This document shows positions 53,658-63,407 of a stretch of DNA of 64,000 nt, one piece after another. The DNA lies in NCBI GenBank assembly GCA_965237725.1, contig OZ250151.1, forward strand, positions 2,604,001-2,668,000, read 5' to 3'. This DNA is from G965237725 sp965237725 (lineage in GTDB: Bacteria; Pseudomonadota; Gammaproteobacteria; Arenicellales; Poriferihabitantaceae). Positions within the stretch are counted from its first letter, which is position 1, and each line of letters starts with the position of its first letter. The notes beneath the pieces are model-generated. The model was not told where the DNA came from, did not search any database, and worked only from the letters and a program-made list of their open reading frames with translations. The position numbers and the translations under genes were made by a program.

Positions 53658-54724
53658 TGAAAATTCTCGACCGCTATCTCGGCCTGATAATCCTGCAATA
53701 CACACTGGTTACCATGCTGGTGCTTTTAGGCTTGTTTACTTTCGTAAACTTTGTTGATCAGTTTTCCAGCATCGGTCAGGGTAACTACAACCTAAAAGAA
53801 GCAATCTATTATGTGATTCTGGTAATACCGAGAACAATATATGATCTGTTTCCCATGGCTGCTCTGCTCGGCACAATAATTGGTCTGTCGATTTTGGCGA
53901 ATGACTCTGAGCTTGTGGTTATGCGGTCCAGCGGGGTTTCCATGCTCCAAATTACTTCAGCGGTGTTAAAGATGGGTGGCATTTTTGTGATCGCAGCCAT
54001 TCTGATCGGGGAATTTATTTCGCCTTATACCGAGACCCAGGCCCAGCGCGGGCGAGCGGAAGCGCTGCAACAGGATATCAAACAACACACCAATTTTGGT
54101 TTGTGGATGCGCGACACGGAATCCTATGTCAACATCGGTGAAGTGCTTCCAGATTTGACCTTACTTAGGGTCAAGGTTTTTGAATTTGATCCAGATCGAA
54201 AACTTCGTTCCATGGTTGCCGCATCTGATGGCAGATTCGAAGGAGACTATTGGGTGATAAATGATGTTAATCAAACCCTGGTTGAAGCCGATGGTGGAAG
54301 CGAAACTATTCAAACCCCCGCAGCCAAATGGGTGTCCCGGGTTACCCCACAAATACTGTCGGTATTTTTAATCAAACCCGAGCAGTTGTCCTTTTTGCAA
54401 CTTAGTCGATACATTACTCATTTGAATGAAAACCAGCAGAAAACCGATCCCTACGAGCTGGCCTTCTGGAACAAAATCATGCTGCCCCTTGCCACCGCGG
54501 TTATGGTGGTGCTTGCTGTTCCATTTGTATTTACCAATTTACGCTCCGGCGCTTTGGGCCGAAGCCTGTTTCTTGGAATCATGTTGGGCATTGGCTTCTA
54601 TGTTGCCAACAAAGGCTTTGGTTATGTGGTGCTTGCGAACGGCCTTTCGCCATTGTTAGGAGCGACAATTCCGGTGGTCGCATTTTTGATGCTGGCTATG
54701 GTTCTGATGCGACGGATCGAATAA
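53657..54724 (+). CDS. lptG: LPS export ABC transporter permease LptG
   Basis: A 355-residue LptG. The opening MKILDRYLGLIILQYTLV is the family N-terminus. The periplasmic jellyroll and three C-terminal spans follow, with GRSLFLGIMLGIGFYVANKG. LptF and LptG form the permease dimer powered by LptB. The ATG overlaps the last base of the lptF stop codon. Confidence 0.94.
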   Translation: MKILDRYLGLIILQYTLVTMLVLLGLFTFVNFVDQFSSIGQGNYNLKEAIYYVILVIPRTIYDLFPMAALLGTIIGLSILANDSELVVMRSSGVSMLQITSAVLKMGGIFVIAAILIGEFISPYTETQAQRGRAEALQQDIKQHTNFGLWMRDTESYVNIGEVLPDLTLLRVKVFEFDPDRKLRSMVAASDGRFEGDYWVINDVNQTLVEADGGSETIQTPAAKWVSRVTPQILSVFLIKPEQLSFLQLSRYITHLNENQQKTDPYELAFWNKIMLPLATAVMVVLAVPFVFTNLRSGALGRSLFLGIMLGIGFYVANKGFGYVVLANGLSPLLGATIPVVAFLMLAMVLMRRIE

Positions 54725-54827
54725 ATCCCGTTCGAAATTTATTCTGGCTGTTTCCATAACAATAGGTCATGCAGTGATTGTTATGGGCATTTCACATTGG
54801 TATAGTGTCATACACACTGTTTGTTTA

Positions 54828-55016
54828 AGGAGCCTCTGATTAAAACTGGGCAGATCGAGTTGCCACTTAAAATAGCGCTGGACAAAATGATCAAGATCAA
54901 GGCGCGAAACGCACCCAATAGCACGGCTATTGGGAAGTTTTGCAACCCAGAAATTGCCACGTGATATATTGGGTTTGAACTCAAATTGACTGTTCATGTT
55001 TTAATCAGCGGTTCCT
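54828..55016. mobile_element. MITE-like element with 19-bp terminal inverted repeats
   Basis: A 189-bp segment begins with AGGAGCCTCTGATTAAAAC (54828-54846) and ends with GTTTTAATCAGCGGTTCCT (54998-55016). The two ends match as inverted repeats at 17 of 19 positions. Inside is a perfect nine-pair hairpin, CCCAATAGC/GCTATTGGG (54914-54934). No transposase is encoded; a 76-codon minus-strand frame inside it has no family resemblance. Clear target-site duplications are not visible. Confidence 0.65.
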
Positions 55017-55045
55017 CAACTTTAATCCTATCTAATTAAATTAAT

Positions 55046-55930
55046 ATGAAAGTTTCATTTCTCGGTCTCGGTGTCATGGGGTATCCCATGGCGGGTCATC
55101 TAGCGAGCAACGGCTACTCTGTCTGTGTTTACAATCGCACCAGCGAAAAAGCTGAAAAGTGGGTAGCTCAGCATAAAGGCAGCTTGGCGGCGACCCCTGC
55201 TGAAGCTGCAGCTGATGCTGATTTTGTTTTTGCCTGCGTCGGCAATGATGATGATTTACGCAGCGTGACTACCGCAAATCAGGGCGCCTTTCAAGCAATG
55301 AAACCCGGTTCTGTGTTCATCGACCATACCACGGCATCCGCCAATGTCGCCCGGGAACTCTATGCAATAGCATCCGAGGCTGGGTTTCATTTTCTTGATG
55401 CCCCGGTTTCGGGTGGGCAGGCAGGCGCGGAGAATGGCGTGCTCACGGTGATGATCGGTGGTGACAAGGCAATTTATGAAAAAAGCAAACCCCTGATTGA
55501 CAGTTTTTCCCAGGCGGCAAAATTAATGGGGGATTCCGGGGCTGGCCAACTTACCAAAATGGTGAACCAAATTTGTATCGCCGGACTGGTACAGGGGTTA
55601 TCTGAAGGAATGGCCTTTGCGATAAACGCCGACCTGGATCCGACTCTTGTATTTGATGTCATTTCAAAAGGCGCTGCCCAGTCCTGGCAGATGGTAAATC
55701 GAAATGAAACCATGCTGGCCAATCATTTTGAACACGGATTCGCGGTTGACTGGATGCGAAAAGATCTGGGATTGTGCTTTGACGAGGCCCAGCGAAACGG
55801 CTCAGAGCTTCCGGTGACGCAAATAGTAGACGGTTTTTATGGTGAGGTCCAGGCCGCAGGGGGCAACCGCTATGACACCTCAAGCTTACTCACCCGTTTG
55901 CACAGAAAAGACTTGGCTCAAACTAAATGA
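55046..55930 (+). CDS. NAD(P)-dependent beta-hydroxyacid dehydrogenase
   Basis: A 294-residue member of the 3-hydroxyisobutyrate/tartronate-semialdehyde reductase family. The fingerprint MKVSFLGLGVMGYPMAGHL, the DAPVSGGQAGAENG substrate segment and the catalytic lysine in GAGQLTKMVNQ (near residue 170) are present. It is a second gene of this family in the window; context (MITE before, channel after) gives no pathway. Confidence 0.9.
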   Translation: MKVSFLGLGVMGYPMAGHLASNGYSVCVYNRTSEKAEKWVAQHKGSLAATPAEAAADADFVFACVGNDDDLRSVTTANQGAFQAMKPGSVFIDHTTASANVARELYAIASEAGFHFLDAPVSGGQAGAENGVLTVMIGGDKAIYEKSKPLIDSFSQAAKLMGDSGAGQLTKMVNQICIAGLVQGLSEGMAFAINADLDPTLVFDVISKGAAQSWQMVNRNETMLANHFEHGFAVDWMRKDLGLCFDEAQRNGSELPVTQIVDGFYGEVQAAGGNRYDTSSLLTRLHRKDLAQTK

Positions 55931-56010
55931 ATGGGCAAATGAAGCGGTATGGGTTCTCGGCAACCCCTAACAGGCAGAAAATAATTTCAACTAAAAATCA
56001 ATAGTCCGCA

Positions 56011-57078
56011 ATGGGAGATCTCGAACGAAAACTAATTACAATTTTTGAGACCTTTCACGACCGGCCATATGTTCAGGCCGGTATCATAATGGTGGCTTCA
56101 ATTGCCGTTGCCTACCTGGTTTCATTTATTGTGCGTCGCTTGTGTACAAAGATAGCTGGTCTTACCCGTTTCAAACTTGACACCGAAATTGCAACGATCA
56201 TTCACGGCCCCATCGTCTACTCGGTATTGATGGTTGGTTTTATCGCTTCTATTTCATTTATATCTCTCCCTGACCAACTACACCAGATCCTGGTGTCAAT
56301 TTTAAAGACTGCCAATATTTTGATCTGGATGACATTTGGTATACGCCTCTCAAAACTGCTATTAAGAGCGTCTGCAAACAATACCGCCAGGATAAAGATT
56401 GTTCACCCCCAGTCATTGCCACTTTTCGAAAACCTGGCATTAATAATTATTATTGGCTTTGCCATTTATTTGATTTTTCAAACCTGGGGTATAAATATGA
56501 CCGCCTGGCTAGCCTCCGCAGGGGTGCTTGGTATTGCCATTGGCTTCGCCTCCAAAGATACCTTGTCGAATTTTATTGCCGGGATTTTCATACTGGCCGA
56601 TGCCCCTTATAAGATCGGCGATTACGTGGTTCTCGATACCGGTGAGCGGGGAGAGGTTACCGATATTGGCATTCGTAGCACGCGAATGTTAACCCGCGAT
56701 GATGTCGAGCTGACCATTCCAAACGCCATTATGGGCAATACCAAAATAGTTAATCAATCTGGTGGACCGTACAAGGGATTTCGAATTCGAATACCAGTTG
56801 GCGTGGCATATGGCAGTGATATCGATCAGGTCAAATCGCTATTACTCGAGTCGATAGAAAACAATCCAAGTGTGCGTGCTGATCCTGAAGCCCGGGTGCG
56901 ATTTCGCAAATTTGGCGTTTCCAGCCTGGACTTTGAATTACTTTGCTGGGTTGAACATCCCTCACAACGGGGATCGGTTACCGACGAATTGTTAACAATG
57001 ATCTATAACAGTTTTAACCAACACGGCATTGAAATCCCTTATCCCAAACAGGATTTGTATGTAAAGGAAACGCCCTGA
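56011..57078 (+). CDS. Mechanosensitive ion channel MscS family protein
   Basis: A 355-residue MscS-type channel. Four membrane spans occupy residues about 20-165. The pore helix and following beta domain are seen in ASAGVLGIAIGFASKDTLSN and GIFILADAPYKIGDYVVL. The C-terminal alpha/beta domain is complete. These channels open on hypo-osmotic shock. It is longer than E. coli MscS (286 aa) by one or two N-terminal spans. Confidence 0.92.
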   Translation: MGDLERKLITIFETFHDRPYVQAGIIMVASIAVAYLVSFIVRRLCTKIAGLTRFKLDTEIATIIHGPIVYSVLMVGFIASISFISLPDQLHQILVSILKTANILIWMTFGIRLSKLLLRASANNTARIKIVHPQSLPLFENLALIIIIGFAIYLIFQTWGINMTAWLASAGVLGIAIGFASKDTLSNFIAGIFILADAPYKIGDYVVLDTGERGEVTDIGIRSTRMLTRDDVELTIPNAIMGNTKIVNQSGGPYKGFRIRIPVGVAYGSDIDQVKSLLLESIENNPSVRADPEARVRFRKFGVSSLDFELLCWVEHPSQRGSVTDELLTMIYNSFNQHGIEIPYPKQDLYVKETP

Positions 57079-57099
57079 ACTAAATCAAATCAGCTAGGG

Positions 57100-57705
57100 A
57101 TGAAAGAAGTTGAAACTATTGTTTTTGATCTGGGTGGCGTTCTGGTTGAGCTGGATGGTAAGCCAATCAAGAACCAGTGGGTAACCACAGGCCAGACCTA
57201 TGAAGACAGTTGGCAATTATGGCTGCAATCACCGACGGTACAGCAGTTTGACCGGGGGTTATTAACGCCCCAAGATTTTGCTAGAAATATTATCGAAGAA
57301 TTATCTCTGGATGTATCGGCAGATGAATTTCTGGTGTGGCTGACGGATTGGCCCAAAGATTTTTTCCCGGGAAGTTTGCAATTATTGGCAGATCTCAAAC
57401 AGCGCTTTAGCCTGGGCATATTCTCAAATATTACCGAACTTCATTGGCCGAGGTATTATCACACGCTAAAACAACATGGCAGTATTTCCCACTATTTTGC
57501 CTCCTATCAAATGGGCTTGGTAAAGCCGGATCCGGTAGCATTTGAATTTGTCATAAAATCACTCGAACTGGATGCCTCTACAATTCTATTTTTGGATGAC
57601 AATCAGACAAACGTTGACGCTGCTGTTAATGCAGGAATACAGTCAGCATGCGTCAAGGGTGTATTAGATGCGCGTAAAACTCTCGAGAATCTTGGTTTGT
57701 TGTAA
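57100..57705 (+). CDS. HAD-superfamily hydrolase
   Basis: A 201-residue HAD phosphatase of the YihX type. Motif I is FDLGGVLVELDG (the usual first aspartate, with a second-position leucine), motif II has GIFSNITE, motif III the lysine in GLVKPDP and motif IV LFLDDNQTNVDAA. Family members dephosphorylate sugar phosphates. The gene follows the channel gene by 22 bases. Confidence 0.88.
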   Translation: MKEVETIVFDLGGVLVELDGKPIKNQWVTTGQTYEDSWQLWLQSPTVQQFDRGLLTPQDFARNIIEELSLDVSADEFLVWLTDWPKDFFPGSLQLLADLKQRFSLGIFSNITELHWPRYYHTLKQHGSISHYFASYQMGLVKPDPVAFEFVIKSLELDASTILFLDDNQTNVDAAVNAGIQSACVKGVLDARKTLENLGLL

Positions 57706-57876
57706 GCAGGGTTAGAAACTACACCAATTTACCTGTTGCTTGGCTGCGGAGCCGTGTACTCTTGCGCAATCTCACGTGGTCATAATGAGTCGTTGTGAAT
57801 AGAACTGGAATTGAAGGACAACTTAATTAAACAACTTTGTCCAATAATCCGCTGATTACCGATTTACGTCTTACCT

Positions 57877-58335
57877 TTAGTCATATCCAGATTGGTCCCC
57901 TTCGAGGATTTTTGCCTCATACATTGTATGATACTTACCTTTTTTCGTTTTCATTCCATAGTAATAGGTTCCGCCATCTGGGTTTTTTAGAAGTATCCAG
58001 CACCGCGTATTGTAGATCGCAAGGGTGAGCATGACGCAATTATTTTCTCCAATGACCCATTTACCCTTGTATATTGCGCCGTTCCAGACATCCTTAATTT
58101 CGCCTCCAGGGTAATAATAGTTCCGATAATTACCGCCCAAAATTTTTCCAGTAATCGTATTGCCTATTACCAGAGACTCAAATTCTTCTGGCCCAACTTC
58201 TATGAATCCATCAAACTTTGCGGCATAAGTAGTATTACACCCTATCAAAATTACAGCGGCTAGCCCTGTACCGAAACATAACCTGCCCATGTGTTTGAAA
58301 CACTGAATTTGGTGATTGATTTTAATGCCAGGCAT
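57877..58335 (-). CDS. Hypothetical exported protein
   Basis: A 152-residue protein with an N-terminal hydrophobic signal (CFGTGLAAVILIGCNTTYAA, ending near residue 39). The mature part is rich in tyrosine, glycine and charged residues (GGNYRNYYYPGGE, GGTYYYG), with two cysteines that may pair. No family recognised. An internal ATG at 58288-58290 gives a shorter signal peptide and is a likely alternative start. The gene has no neighbour on its strand. Confidence 0.55.
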   Translation of the reverse strand: MPGIKINHQIQCFKHMGRLCFGTGLAAVILIGCNTTYAAKFDGFIEVGPEEFESLVIGNTITGKILGGNYRNYYYPGGEIKDVWNGAIYKGKWVIGENNCVMLTLAIYNTRCWILLKNPDGGTYYYGMKTKKGKYHTMYEAKILEGDQSGYD

Positions 58336-58485
58336 TTATATTTTTGATGTGAAATACCGAAGAAAGTCAAAGATCGAGCATCCAAATTTCAACTTAACAT
58401 AGCACTATTTTATTACCTTTTCAAAATTGCTATATTAGAATTTTAGACCAAATTATTGGGGCAATTAATATAACGCATACGGGAA

Positions 58486-58590
58486 TTAATTAAGGTAACT
58501 GTCACATTTTTTCTAAATCATAACCCACCATGGATCCTTCAAGCCTGCGGCTTTCAGGATGACGGCATAGAAACACCGCATGACGGTGCT
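58486..58590. repeat. Dispersed repeat cluster upstream of the Tat-exported protein
   Basis: TAATTAAGGTAACTGTCAC (58,487-58,505) resembles the repeat at 1783-1808. It is followed by TGGATCCTTCAAGCCTGCGG (58,531-58,550) and CTTTCAGGATGACGGCA, a hairpin-forming copy of the 31-kb repeat type. The rest of the 58,336-58,804 gap shows no gene and no clear promoter. Confidence 0.6.
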
Positions 58591-58804
58591 TGGGGCTCTC
58601 ATCCAATGTTTTTACCTGTTTTCTCTTGGCTATCACTCCTCGACGTATTAGAATGGAATCTAGCCTATGTTGCGGGATGGGGATTTGAATAACAAGTGCT
58701 TTGCTTTTGAATCTGGATGCGCGCTAGTTAAAATAGAGCAACCAGGGAACCAAAGAATTTCGATTGTTCCACAGGTGCTAAATCTAATTTAGCGAAAGCT
58801 CCTT

Positions 58805-61800
58805 GTGACTGAAATAAATAACAAGCTCAAACAATTTTCAGCACTCAACCCAAATCCCGAGAATCACGAATCTCGTCGGGATTTTCTTAAACTCCTCGGA
58901 TTCTCCGCAGTTGGCGCGGTTCCTGCAACAACAAGCATGGCAACTGCGGCCATTCCACCTTTAAAAACCAAGGTTTCGAAAAAGCGTATTGCATTTATCC
59001 TGGGCAATACCACGGTTTGGGATATAGACACCCGTCGGTTTTCTGGTCACCCGACCCTGGAGGTAGAAGAACAAAAAGATCGATTGAACGTTGTGTTGCA
59101 AGGTGCGTACTTGCCAGGCACAAATTTGCTTGCGGATATGCGTTTCGAAATAACAAGGAAAGCGGGTGACTGGCGGTTAAAGCTATTGTTACAACAATTC
59201 CCTGGGATTATCGATGTACCGTTTGAGCCATGGCTCGCGGGTCAGGTGACTGCAACCTGCTCTGCCTCGGTGGAACAAATAACGACAAATATTGGGGATG
59301 AGTTTACGCACATCATTCATTCGGGTCGATTCAATGTTCAATTTTTTCCAAATTGGAAACTGGACCTTTATGGTGAGGAAAAGCTTTCACTGGTTCACCG
59401 CGGTCAGGTTTACCCGTCGCGCTCAGTTCAAGTGGCATTGGTGGACAATAGTCAAAGTCATAAAGCAAACAATTCTCAAACTCATTTCCTTATCGAGCGT
59501 GATAACGAAAACTGGCCCTTTGGTGCTTGGTTAAACGATGATAAACATGGCCGATTTGTTAACACTAACAATGCATTCGACTATCTATTATTAGAATCCA
59601 GTAAAAGCTCACGAAACCAACCGGGCATTACCTTGTACGCAGGTCAAAAGAGTAGTGGTACCTCCCTTCAATTTGAGCCTGGCAAGAAATTGAAGGGATA
59701 CGACAACAAACCAATAAATCTCAGCTTACGGCAACCCATATTGACCCGGCGCAATAATGTAAAGGGGGAAATCGAAGTTAGATTGTCGGCATTTTTTGAC
59801 ACTCAAACCAGGCAAATTTATAGGTCAGGATGCACAATGCTTTTGTCGGATCCAGAAGTTAGCGTTGAATCTGCTGAGTCTTCCAATAACCAACCGCCTT
59901 TTAGTGCTATTTATCAAGACGGCAGGTTGGTAGAGATGCGCTGTGAACCAGGTCTAACTTCTGTCTATACGTCGATGCCCGATGCGATAACCAAAAGCAT
60001 ATCCTTACCACAGGGAATACGCCTCGCATTCGCTGGAGGTGCAGCGACGGCAATCTTTAATCCGCGGCAGTCTGAAACAAATTCAATATCAAATACAATA
60101 ATACTAAAAAAAACCACAAGTGAAGTTGGCGCAATCTCAGCTCAAGCGATCGATTCAATTTCATTGAAACCAGGTTCGGTAGTATTGCCTGATCTATCGG
60201 TATCCGTTATTCGACCCGAAGATTTATTGGCCATCACTTTCCAATTTTTCAATTTGAATTTGGAAGCGAGCAACAATTCTGTGTTGGTTAAAAGAGATGC
60301 CGCTAAACCGGCGTACATCGCCGCAGTATTTCCTCCTCAAAATATTCAGGAAGAAGCGCTTTATGAATCCGAATCTAGTGCAGATCCAGCGCGGTCCCCG
60401 CCCTTGCAATCCCGTCTTGCAGGAGAAAGTCGCCTGGTATTTCTTGTGCCTAAATCTGTTAGTCAGATTCCCTACACCCTCGTGGATTTACTCGAAGCCT
60501 GCGGTTCATACCCAATACGCGTGCCTTATCTAGCGCAACCACCACCAAAGTTACTGCAGATTCGCGCCCTGGGACTTGCACTGGGTAATACCACTTCTGT
60601 GCGCCAAGTTAAATCTAGAGAGCTGAAAAAGCAGGGGAAATCTTTGACGGCGACATTGGCGACCACCGCGAATCTAGGAGATCTTGTTGTTAAAGGCCCT
60701 CAAACTGGAAAACCACCAAGCCCGTTGGAAACGGCCATTGAGATGCCTTACCGTTTAATGCTTTCCCCACATAATGGAGCAGCCTGGGCCCATGCCAGAA
60801 AACCGGTTCCAGGTCACCGCAATCGAACAGAGCTATGGCATACCCGACTGGGTGTGCGCACCAAGGACGGATTGGTTGACGAACGAAATGACTACCAACG
60901 CACCCTCCGCGCGGTCTGGTCTCCTGACTATAACCGGGAAGGTATGCCAAAACCCGGAGTTGGTCCTTATTTGGCTAGTCTCGATGCTCGGGACCGACAT
61001 GAAATTGTAGCACTCACATCAGACTTTCGAATCCCAGACTATACGCCGTTACCGGTGTGGGCGAGGCGATGCATGCTTACCTCTCTAGGCGCTTGGCTGG
61101 ATTGTCGTGGTCAATGGATGCCGCCCTGTGATCCACACGCCAGCGAATCAAAACAAGCTGCCAGTATCGCCTCAGTAGGGGAGTTGTTTCGCAAAGCACC
61201 TGATCCCTGCCCACCCGGAACTACTGCACCCTGCTCCGGAGTTGCACTCAGTGTTGAAGAATGGCGACACCGCGCAACCATGGGCAGAGACCACTATGTG
61301 CGGGTGGTTTACAAAGGATATTTATTCCCATTCGGTCATCGCGCATCACTGATCAAAGTAACCGAACGAAAATTTCGTGCAGTAGAGGACGGTCCGCTAG
61401 AGGGGAAACCCGCCGCCTATTTACATCAGCGGACGTTTATTGTGGTTCGAGAACCCGTGTTGGATTTTCCAATCAACGACAAAGAAGATCGTAGAAATCC
61501 CTTTCGTCGAATTGCAATCACCACAGAAGTCACCCCCAATCTCGACAAACAAGAATTAAGCGAAATTGTCGACGGTGCCAATCGCCAGGCATTCTGGCCC
61601 CAGGTTGATAACCAACCATTTTTATTTCATCTCATCGCCGAAGACTGGCGGGGTAAGTCTTCGGATTACACCGCACCCTTAATTTTTCTCGATCAAAGCT
61701 GGGCGAAGAACATTGAAAAAGTGGGTAAAGCGGTAAGCGAATATGCTGCGTCATCAAATGAGGATAGACGAAAGCGAAGTTGGCAAGGTCAGAGCATAGC

Positions 61801-63397
61801 TTACGCTGAGGTTAAAAAAGACCAACCCGGGTCGACCAGTTTGGATACTTTAAGCGTCACTTTTGCAGGGCGTTCATTAAATTGTTTGCAAGGCGATCAG
61901 CCCGCATTTCTACCCTTTGTCGAGCGGGCGCGAGCGCGGATTCCCGCGGTCGAAGCATTAACAGGCGGACAACCCTCGGATATACAAATTTCCCAAATTT
62001 ATATCGACAATGCATTCGGCGGCGATAATGCCCAAGGAGAAGTGTTTACTGAAATTCTAGGTGGCAACCCGCTGAATTTTAGTTCGGATAAATCCGGTGG
62101 TGTGGCAACGCCAAACATGAATATCGCCGCACTATCCCGTGAAAACGGCCCTATAGGTGGAGCCACTGGTGAAGACGGTAAAGTAGATGCCGATTTATTG
62201 CAAGAATTTGCCAAGGGTAACTTTGATCCGGAAAAATACTTCGAGGGCGCGGTTACTGACGCTATGCTGCTTGGTGGGATTCGTCTTTTTGATTTGTTAA
62301 TCGGCGGCAAGGATGATGGCGGTGGGGCGAAGCTCAAAAGCAAAGATGCACCCAAGCTGACCAACAACCCCATTTATGAAAATGATATACCAGTAGGTGT
62401 TGAAACCCTGTTGGTATGGGAGCCACCGGTGAATCCTATCGTGCCGGTTTTTGTGGCTGACAAAGGTGGAAAGTCAAAATTTAGACTTGAATCACGGGTT
62501 GTCAATCGAATTGATGGTGGAGAGCCAGAACAATATATTCACGGTATCATCTCAAATTTTTCTGTAGACCTGATTGGCGGCGTTGCCAGTTTTCTTGAGA
62601 TCGAATTTGATAAATTTGAATTTACCTCGACTAATGGTAGTAAGCCGGATATCAATCCGCAGATTCGCGACGTCCACTTTAAAGGCCCGCTTAAATATGT
62701 AGAACAGCTATCAAAATACTTGAGTAGTGTTAGTGGCGGTGACCAAAATAGTGCGGGTGGCGGTTTTAATATTGAGGTTACGCCCGGTGGCATAAGCGCC
62801 GAATTTGGTATTTCTATCCCCACAATCAATTCCGGGGTTCTTTCCATTCAAAACATTGCTTTCAGTGGTGGTATCACCGTACCGTTTTCCGGGGACCCGA
62901 TGCGCGCCAGATTCGCTTTTTGTGGCCAGGATAATCCTTTTTTACTGACCATATATTGTTTCGGCGGTGGCGGTTATGCCGTAGTAGGCATTGGTCTCGA
63001 CGGCGTCGAGCAACTCGAATTTGCATTCGAATTTGGTGCAAGTATTGCGTTGGATATTGGTGTCGCCAGCGGCGGTGTAGAAGTGATGGCGGGCATCTAT
63101 GTCAATGTTGAAAAAGACAATGGATGCCAGCTTACGGGCTATCTCAGGATGGGTGGCGAGTTAAACGTGTTGGCCATTATACGTATCTCCATTGAATTCA
63201 ATATGGCGTTGACCCACAACACTAAAACCAACCAGACCTGGGGAGAATGTCAGTTGACCATAGAAATCGAAATATTGATTTTCTCCGCATCCGTAAGTAT
63301 GTATGTGCGCAGAGATTTTTCTGAACCTACCTTGCTGCCATTCCGGGATATGATGTCGCCACAGGACTGGACCGGCTATTGTGATTCTTTTGCATGA
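58805..63397 (+). CDS. Giant Tat-exported protein of unknown function (1530 aa)
   Basis: A 1530-residue protein with a GTG start. A twin-arginine signal (SRRDFLKLLGFSAVG, R24-R25) ends near residue 50. No domain is recognised. Notable segments are a motif-rich core with TELWHTRLGVR (675-685), SLDARDRHEIV (725-735) and GRDHYVRVVYKGYLFPFGHR (827-846). A cysteine-containing stretch (about 755-815) lies just before this last motif. A glycine-rich beta region with acidic loops fills the C-terminal 250 residues. The core phrases recall a large uncharacterised family in other phyla, but this is memory only. A folded, exported structural or binding protein is likely. It is followed 10 bases later by a second unknown gene. 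Confidence 0.75.
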   Translation: MTEINNKLKQFSALNPNPENHESRRDFLKLLGFSAVGAVPATTSMATAAIPPLKTKVSKKRIAFILGNTTVWDIDTRRFSGHPTLEVEEQKDRLNVVLQGAYLPGTNLLADMRFEITRKAGDWRLKLLLQQFPGIIDVPFEPWLAGQVTATCSASVEQITTNIGDEFTHIIHSGRFNVQFFPNWKLDLYGEEKLSLVHRGQVYPSRSVQVALVDNSQSHKANNSQTHFLIERDNENWPFGAWLNDDKHGRFVNTNNAFDYLLLESSKSSRNQPGITLYAGQKSSGTSLQFEPGKKLKGYDNKPINLSLRQPILTRRNNVKGEIEVRLSAFFDTQTRQIYRSGCTMLLSDPEVSVESAESSNNQPPFSAIYQDGRLVEMRCEPGLTSVYTSMPDAITKSISLPQGIRLAFAGGAATAIFNPRQSETNSISNTIILKKTTSEVGAISAQAIDSISLKPGSVVLPDLSVSVIRPEDLLAITFQFFNLNLEASNNSVLVKRDAAKPAYIAAVFPPQNIQEEALYESESSADPARSPPLQSRLAGESRLVFLVPKSVSQIPYTLVDLLEACGSYPIRVPYLAQPPPKLLQIRALGLALGNTTSVRQVKSRELKKQGKSLTATLATTANLGDLVVKGPQTGKPPSPLETAIEMPYRLMLSPHNGAAWAHARKPVPGHRNRTELWHTRLGVRTKDGLVDERNDYQRTLRAVWSPDYNREGMPKPGVGPYLASLDARDRHEIVALTSDFRIPDYTPLPVWARRCMLTSLGAWLDCRGQWMPPCDPHASESKQAASIASVGELFRKAPDPCPPGTTAPCSGVALSVEEWRHRATMGRDHYVRVVYKGYLFPFGHRASLIKVTERKFRAVEDGPLEGKPAAYLHQRTFIVVREPVLDFPINDKEDRRNPFRRIAITTEVTPNLDKQELSEIVDGANRQAFWPQVDNQPFLFHLIAEDWRGKSSDYTAPLIFLDQSWAKNIEKVGKAVSEYAASSNEDRRKRSWQGQSIAYAEVKKDQPGSTSLDTLSVTFAGRSLNCLQGDQPAFLPFVERARARIPAVEALTGGQPSDIQISQIYIDNAFGGDNAQGEVFTEILGGNPLNFSSDKSGGVATPNMNIAALSRENGPIGGATGEDGKVDADLLQEFAKGNFDPEKYFEGAVTDAMLLGGIRLFDLLIGGKDDGGGAKLKSKDAPKLTNNPIYENDIPVGVETLLVWEPPVNPIVPVFVADKGGKSKFRLESRVVNRIDGGEPEQYIHGIISNFSVDLIGGVASFLEIEFDKFEFTSTNGSKPDINPQIRDVHFKGPLKYVEQLSKYLSSVSGGDQNSAGGGFNIEVTPGGISAEFGISIPTINSGVLSIQNIAFSGGITVPFSGDPMRARFAFCGQDNPFLLTIYCFGGGGYAVVGIGLDGVEQLEFAFEFGASIALDIGVASGGVEVMAGIYVNVEKDNGCQLTGYLRMGGELNVLAIIRISIEFNMALTHNTKTNQTWGECQLTIEIEILIFSASVSMYVRRDFSEPTLLPFRDMMSPQDWTGYCDSFA

Positions 63398-63407
63398 GGG
63401 CTGAATA

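Noticed and set aside
54767..54997. 76-codon minus-strand frame over the MITE-like element
   Set aside because: It coincides with the inverted-repeat-bounded element and lacks any domain; more likely non-coding.
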